This document shows positions 58,539-64,000 of a DNA stretch of 64,000 nt, piece after piece; positions within the stretch are counted from its first letter, which is position 1, and every line of letters starts with the position of its first letter. The DNA lies in NCBI GenBank assembly GCA_003550325.1, contig QKWP01000251.1, positions 294,179-358,178 of the forward strand. Direction: 5' to 3'. A program made the position numbers and the translations under genes. The notes under the pieces were generated by a model that saw only the letters and a program-made list of their open reading frames with translations, was not told the DNA's origin and ran no database searches. Source of the DNA: Gigaspora rosea. Its lineage: Eukaryota; Glomeromycota; Glomeromycetes; Diversisporales; Gigasporaceae.

Positions 58539-58548
58539 GTCCCTAGCT

Positions 58549-58875
58549 CTCCCACAAAAAACCTGTAATTTTAACCAATCGAATTTTAAGATCAGGTGTA
58601 ACGTAAAAATCATTTTTTGACGAAAAAACAGGGATAGCTCTAAATTTTTATTAGGAAACCATCTACTGCGTCCTAATTAAAAATGTTCCTCGTGAAATTT
58701 TACTAATAGCCACACTATGGCCACTATATTTTTCTAACCCTAAACCTAATTATAACGCGGTTTCTTAGCTTTAATTTTACTTTTACACATTGTTTTGACT
58801 ATCACGTTACCCCTGATCCTAAATTTTGATTGGTCAAATGAACAATTTTTTGCGGGAACGCTACCTAAGATGAAA
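58549..58875. mobile_element. MITE with weak ends, about 330 bp
   Basis: Left TAGCTCTCCCACAAAAAACC and right (inverted) TAGCGTTCCCGCAAAAAATT, both followed by AACCAATC/GACCAATC and TTTARGATCAGGKGTAACG. Starts just after the duplication of the preceding hAT element. A diverged copy is at 51110-51420. Confidence 0.65.
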
Positions 58876-60098
58876 AAATTAGCCAATCACAATAAACATC
58901 ACTAATTTATTACGTAATATCACATAGTGGGTGAATTAAATTGGATTCGCGCAGTAGGCGCAGCGCACATAGATTTAAATTTGCGCGTATATCAGGTTCC
59001 CCGTATATAACATGCGTATAAATTTTTTTTTATGCGTTTCTTTTTTGCGTTTGCGCGAATAAAAATTTTTTGAATTTGTAACACTGCTTATATCAACGTC
59101 TTTTTAACGCTCTATTCCACTGGCCAATCAAAGAATTCTAACGTGGTCACACCAAAATAAGACTTTATAAACGTTTTTTTAGGGTTCCTAATTTTCTGCT
59201 GCGACAACCCCCAAATTCTGCCTGCTTTACACTTCGATTTATGCGAATTATACGATAAATTTTTTTAAATTATGCTACAGATTATGCGGATCAGATAGAA
59301 ATATGCGAAATTTATCATTGTAAATTTTTATCGTTATCGGTATTGTGAGTACTGAACCCCCATCAGAACTTACAAATAAACCCACAAAATCTGTGTAATA
59401 CTGTATAAAATTACGAAAAGAGTCGTGTTTACAAACTGTCTTTTGCGCCAAACAAAAAAATTCCCTACAAAATTTTAGTATAAGGCCACGCAAAGTTAAT
59501 TTTTTGTTTTGCATAACCCGCCGACCTTTTTTTTTTAAATTTCCATCATGCCAATTATTCCATTATTGCTATTTAATTTTTCTCCAGTGTCACCCGATGG
59601 TGACCATAATTTTCTGGAATTACCCGATAGAACCGAAAAAAAAATCTAAAATTTTCTGGGTGTGAATATGAGCATATTAATTTACAGTAGATTAAAAAAA
59701 ATAAAATAAAATAAAATAAAAAATCCGACCAAGCCAACTGAAATTTTGGAACACCATGTTATGCAAAACGAAAAATTAACTTTGTGTTCTAATATATGTT
59801 TCTTATTAAATTTTTATTCTACTTTAACGATATGTTTCATTACTTAACATTCTACCGTTATTTGAAATTTCAAATCTGATAATTTATGAAATTTATGTTT
59901 CGTACAATCAACTGCTGCGTCCAATAGGGAAATTGATAAACCCGATATTACTCGATCTTTAATTCCGGCCATTTTATGCGCAGATTATGCTTATTAATTA
60001 TGCGAAATTCATCTTGATATGCGAATATAGCTGTCGCATATGCTTCTGCGGTAAAATCTGAATTATGGCATATTATGCTATCGCAGGTCCGCGGTATC
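58876..60098. other. TTATGCG-repeat region, possible decayed element
   Basis: 59178-59310 and 59970-60095 both hold many TTATGCGAA / ATATGCGAA motifs in opposing arrangement, with TAGGG-like outer ends, but no target duplication. It may be an old hAT-like element split by the MITE at 59484-59789. Confidence 0.4.
59484..59789. mobile_element. Harbinger-like MITE, 306 bp
   Basis: Left GGCCACGCAAAGTTAATTTT and right (inverted) GAACACAAAGTTAATTTTTC, both continuing TTTTGCATAAC. TAA on both sides (59481-59483 and 59790-59792). Same family as 23293-23830. Confidence 0.78.
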
Positions 60099-60099
60099 C

Positions 60100-60300
60100 C
60101 TACGCGGGCGTCCTTAAAATGTACCCGGGGTACAGGCTCTTAACCTATGACTAAAAATAAAAATTAATTTTAAAATAAACATCACGTGCTAACTAACCCT
60201 AACCCTAAAAAACTAAAATCAAGGAACAGGATAATAGCCTATACCCCGGGTATATTCTAATATTTTCGAGCTACGCAGGTTCGCTGATCATACCTAAGTC
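60100..60300. repeat. Palindrome-bearing spacer
   Basis: GTACCCGGGGTAC at about 60121 and ATACCCCGGGTAT at about 60240 face each other between two TACGC-like edges. Similar to the inner palindrome of the MITE at 6961. Possibly a decayed MITE. Confidence 0.45.
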
Positions 60301-60559
60301 ACCTGAAAGTCAGCCAATCAGGTTACAAGAAAAGTTGGTGGATTAAATTGGATTAAGCAGATATGTTATAAAGTGAAGTGAAAGCATTAATTCATCCGCT
60401 ATAATTTCTTGCATTTTTAAAAAGTTAAGCTAACCGAGCGTTTTGAAAAAAAAGAATTATATAAAACGTATAAAAAAAATGCTTATCAATTGTGTAATAT
60501 TCGGGCGACTCAGATAATAAATTCCATATTTGGGACAGTCTCCCCAGGAATTTGAGGAA

Positions 60560-61687
60560 ATATTTGGAGCATTATTCAAGGTAAACACTTATTTTAGACC
60601 GTCTTCATAGGTCATGCAAATGATGACCTAACGAATGATTGGATTGACCAATGCAGAACAATGACGAAAATTTGGAGAAGGCCCTTCTTGCCGGTGTGTC
60701 CCGAGTTGCTAAGTCAGGATATTTGTCAGGGATTAACAATCTGAAGTATTCCCAATGCACGACAAAAAATTGCTGATTTTTCAGATTCACTAAAGATGAA
60801 ATCTCTATCCTTCTTCAACATAACAACAAGGAAGGTAAGTTGGATGATATCAGGCAATGGTACGATGGATACAGGGCCGGAACCGATATTCATCTATAAA
60901 ATCCCTGGTCAATCAAGATGACGGAACTTTGGGTAGGCATAGGTAAGCTTTGCGTTAATGGAATTGTTTGATAATATTGTTGTAATAGTTGTTTTTTAAT
61001 CATAACAGGGGGCACTGCAATTATCAAGAAATTACTTTGGCACTCACCTGAAGACTTTAGAAAAAAGTCATTAATTTTACTCCAAAAGGCGCGATCAATG
61101 TGAAGATTTTGAAAGACATTGATTACAACACACTATCTCCTCGTGCAAGTGATGTAATATGGACTCTACTATACTTTGAAGACTATCTTACCATGAACGA
61201 GACGAAAATCTATGCATCAAAAACACGAAGGTTTTCACAGAATGGAAAGGATGGTTAAACAATAGAAATTCATCTGATCTAGATACAATGCTGAAGATGC
61301 TTTTGCAGTGAAATCTCACGAAATTTGAGGAGGAGCTTCCAACGATGGTAATGGAATCTCTTTCGCATTTTAATCTCCCAGATAACTCAGTAGAAACTAA
61401 TTGACTGGCTTATGGTTGGCATACTTTCACCGGTGCGATATCATAATTATGAATTTCTGTCGAATAGAGAGGCTGGTGAAGGACTCTTTTATGTTAGAAA
61501 TGTTAGGATTTCACCAAACACAGAAAATGTGGTTTGTCCGGTATCGATAATTATGGAGTTCAAAAGAATAATGACTATGATCAATATGAAATATGTTGAT
61601 GAATCCAGTGATGAAGAAATCAAATATGGAAATGAATTAGCACAGATAGTAGAGAAAAAATACCGCACTAGTATAAGGACTAAATAA
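60560..61687 (+). pseudogene. AAA-ATPase-like / PDDEXK protein pseudogene
   Basis: Encodes NLEKALLAGVSRVAKSGYLS GINNLK (60665-60745), FTKDEISILLQHNNKEGKLD DIRQWYDGYRAGTDIHL (60785-60895), a stop, NPWSIKMTELWVG, then after a short intron GGTAIIKKLLWHSPEDF (61010-61060), INVKILKDIDYNTLSP, and finally 61412-61687 VGILSPVRYHNYEFLSNREA GEGLFYVRNVRISPN ... IIMEFKR ... ELAQIVEKKY. The NLKV, WYDGY..G...YNPWS and C-terminal EFK nuclease motifs are those of the predicted AAA-ATPase (PF09820) and PDDEXK_9 pair. The N-terminal Walker-containing half is absent, and there are several stops and shifts. The family is expanded in Rhizophagus and may derive from bacterial genes. The last 91 codons remain open. 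Confidence 0.8.
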
Positions 61688-62586
61688 TTGGTTGAGTACG
61701 GAATTGCTTTTCAGGGAAAATGTGCATGTACGTTGAGTAGAGCTCTTCGTAAGGAGAGTTATTAGTGAGTAGAGGACGAAAAAAAAGGCTAAATAATCAT
61801 TATTTTTAACGATTACACTGAACGAATGTAAATAATATAATTATTTTTAGCACCGACAAAAAGTTATCATTAGTTTGCCCATATTTCAGCTCCAATTTTA
61901 ATATGTATGCAATAACATTGATCCGGAGCTAATCATATCTGTTTGAAAATATTATGAGTTATTATTGACCATGTGGGCTAGGTGCTACAGAAATCGACAA
62001 AATAAAATCTTCGGATGATCAATTTTTATTATAAATTCTATAATAAATCATAAGAAAATACGAGCTTAGTGTTAAAAAAAAAAAAATTTTGAAAATATTT
62101 GTCGATTTCCTCTTTATTGTAGCATTTTGCCCATGTGTTAATAGGCAAACAAAAATCATCTGCAGACATCGGAAAAATAAAAAATGATTATATGCCGGTT
62201 TCGTATACATAATAGCGTTTGCTTTATGCGGATGTCAATGTATATTAACCAAATGAAATGCACAGAAAGATATCGGGAAATCCTTGCCGAAGAATAGGGG
62301 CTACTTCTAATTCGTTAATTAGAAATTACTTGACGAATGGTTTCGTCATTCATTAATGACGAATGATTCGTCATTCGTCAGGTATCATTAGTCACTACCA
62401 ATTCTAAAGATTGTAAGGGAATCTTAAATGTATCCCTTCAAGAAATTTCATTTATAATATGTCACCATTGCAAGCATGAATCTTTTGTGAAGATGTTTAT
62501 TTATCCAGTAGGTTTTATTTGTGTACAACAAAAATTCATGTGGCACTTTTAATCTAAATGTTGTTCCTCTGGTGCCCATTCGCCAC
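61688..62586. other. Spacer with TCGTCATTC palindrome
   Basis: GACGAATG/CATTCGTC alternate in both orientations at 62330-62385, giving overlapping hairpins. No gene seen. Confidence 0.5.
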
Positions 62587-63941
62587 TTACCGGTAGTGCT
62601 TCTCCGATGAACTTACAGTAGCAAGCCCGCTTTTGACACGGTAATTGTCCATGTCTTTCCAGAGTTCGCTATTCTTAGGCGGACGGCCAATCCAATTCAG
62701 CTTTACATTTGGACCGAATACCAAACAATGGGTGGAGCCACCAAAATGGAACGTGCCCAGCGGCTCACATGCTGTCCCACTTTGACATTCACTTCGCAAG
62801 AGGAAACTTCGGCCATCCCGATCGCGATGAAGCACATAAGACCGATATCAGCGTTATCGGCATTGATGTATATCAGCGCTCGAGTCGCCAAAGAGGCTAT
62901 GTAAGGCTGCGAGTTGTTCGGGGCGGCCTCGTCGGGATTCCCGCCAAAGAAGCCTTGAAACATATTCTCCGAGTAGTACGTTCCCGGCACATGAGTGACT
63001 TTGTAGATGATACCATCGACAGGGCAAACCCATCTGTGGTAGCTGAGAGCTGAGAGGAAGGCTTGGTATACTGTGCCACCAACGAAAAGCTTAGCTAAGG
63101 GGTCATTATGAAACATGTTTTGGAGTGAATAGGACTGAACCTTGCCCATGAAGTGATCTGTGAGTTGGACATTGCTAACCGGGTATTGAAGCGGAGCAGA
63201 TTCGCAAGCGTGGACGATATCCGCTTCGGCAACGGGTCGCATTCCGTCCTGAAATTCGCGGATAAAGAAAGCGTCCCACGACTCGAAGCCGAGAGTGTTC
63301 GGGTCGTCTGGATTAGGACATTGGTAGAGTTCCGTGAAAGTATACGTACTAGCTATAGAAAGTCCGTTCTGGTTGCCCGTCACGGTCAAGGCGTTGAGTC
63401 CGTCTCCAAGCCAACCACTGAGGACTAAGTTGGAATCTTTACTCTTAAGGAACTTGCACCATTTAGTCAGAATTTCTTTGAGACAGCCGTTGACTTTAGG
63501 TTCCAGGAAAAATGCGAAGCCAGAAGCAGTTGCCATTGGCCAATCAAGTACAGCATTAATTGGAAAGCCGATAAGGCCGCTGATATCGGCCGCGTCCGAC
63601 CAGGGAGGTGCAGCCTTGATGATACAATTGATGGCTAAGAGCATGTCATCGAAGCATTTCACTTCTGGCTGACCGTCAGGATCAGTGGTATAGGGTACTT
63701 CGTTGAACATGGAAACCGAGAGTGCGTTCAAGTACGGATCACTAGTTACGACATTTTTGAAGTCTATCAAAAGTTGGTCAATTTCGTCGATTTTTGTCCT
63801 TCGAGCCTCCTTCATGTGCTTATTGACCCATTTCTTAATTAGAACACGATCCTTAGGTAGCCAGTGCCCAACACGGTGCTCGGGTAAATTTTTCAAGTCA
63901 AACTGCATGGTGCAAAGGTGATAATGTAGAGAATTACTCAT
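62587..63941 (-). pseudogene. Phosphatidylserine/L-tryptophan decarboxylase-like gene, single frame break
   Basis: An intronless frame from 63941 encodes an N-terminal PSDC_N-type domain (EHRVGHWLPKDRVLIKKWVN, residues about 20-40; then a helical region to about 200). The catalytic domain follows (FTELYQCPNP, GFESWDAFFIREFQDGMRPV near 220-245, FVGGTVYQAFLSALSYHRWV CPVDG near 290-315, GMAEVSSCEVNVKVGQHV near 378-395). At about 62766 the frame changes; the next frame carries EPLGTFHFGGSTHCLVFGPN and ends at 62587. GGST is the self-cleavage site where Ser becomes the pyruvoyl group. Together about 450 residues, the size of fungal PsiD-like decarboxylases (L-tryptophan decarboxylase) and of PSDC_N phosphatidylserine decarboxylase-like proteins; which substrate applies cannot be told. 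The KKG-type linker usually found before the LGTFHFGG strand is missing, so a small deletion is likely. As read, the protein would lack its active site, unless this is a sequencing error. The gene is far richer in G+C than the surrounding DNA. The true start may be the internal Met at residue 12, because a TATA-like TATATATAAATG abuts the first ATG. Confidence 0.82.
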
Positions 63942-63953
63942 TTATATATACAC
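63942..63953 (-). promoter_or_regulatory. TATA-like motif before the decarboxylase-like gene
   Basis: On the minus strand GTATATATAAATGAG: the A/T box ends at the first ATG, so transcription from it would start inside the annotated frame, favouring a downstream start codon. Confidence 0.35.
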
Positions 63954-64000
63954 AATCATATGATCGGAATAAGAAAGATGTACGTACAGTTCAGGAAATT

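Noticed and set aside
62703-63941. Plus-strand frames opposite the decarboxylase-like gene
   Set aside because: Shadows of the minus-strand coding frame in G+C-rich DNA.
1-64000. Retroelement, Polinton or virus-derived gene
   Set aside because: No reverse transcriptase, integrase, capsid or similar motif was recognised on either strand; the mobile DNA seen is of the cut-and-paste, non-autonomous kind.
1-64000. CRISPR-like array
   Set aside because: The tandem repeats lack uniform unrelated spacers; all are minisatellites or transposon parts.

Overview
The window looks like nuclear DNA of an arbuscular mycorrhizal fungus (Glomeromycotina, Rhizophagus-like). This is inference. The sequence is very A+T-rich (by eye only about a quarter G+C) and riddled with A/T homopolymers. 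The recognisable gene relics belong to families that are expanded in these fungi: F-box/LRR proteins, TKL-type protein kinases, SPRY proteins, acyl-CoA ligases of the 4-coumarate-CoA ligase type, Mrr-like PD-(D/E)XK nucleases and AAA-ATPase-like/PDDEXK proteins. Introns are short, with GTAAGT-like donors and TTTTAG-like acceptors. No rRNA, convincing tRNA, CRISPR, retroelement or virus-like element was recognised.

Layout. 0-12.7 kb: SPRY fragment (-), an F-box/LRR pseudogene (+), a kinase C-lobe relic (-), a spliced small secreted-peptide gene at 11.08-11.35 kb (+), a small basic protein at 12.46 kb (+), and three or four small DNA elements. 13.1-27.7 kb: a dense field of non-autonomous DNA transposons, many with exact target-site duplications and often nested. 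It includes a Mutator-like MITE, several PIF/Harbinger-like elements with GGCC termini and TAA/TTA duplications, a CACTA-like insertion, a two-level palindrome, minisatellites and long (A)n/TAAA spacers. 27.7-38.6 kb: mostly plain A+T-rich DNA with two spliced minus-strand genes: an unrecognised one (32.6-33.3 kb) and a PD-(D/E)XK nuclease with all catalytic residues but one in-frame TAG (35.5-36.6 kb). 38.6-45.1 kb: a decayed acyl-CoA ligase gene plus a second partial copy, a tRNA-like tandem repeat and a decayed TKL kinase. 45.1-55 kb: nearly gene-free, with hAT-type insertions, one nested inside another element. 55.8-56.4 kb: an intact intronless gene for a secreted eight-cysteine protein. 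57.5-60.3 kb: nested hAT and Harbinger-like elements. 60.5-61.7 kb: an AAA-ATPase-like/PDDEXK pseudogene. 62.6-63.9 kb: a long, intronless, markedly G+C-richer gene of the phosphatidylserine/L-tryptophan decarboxylase-like family (-), with a frame change just before the self-cleavage motif.

The genes do not form a pathway or cluster. The picture is a repeat-rich compartment in which multigene-family copies decay while two secreted-protein genes stay open. The strongest leads are the G+C-rich decarboxylase-like gene, the Mrr-like nuclease gene, the nested transposon composites and the multi-level palindromes.
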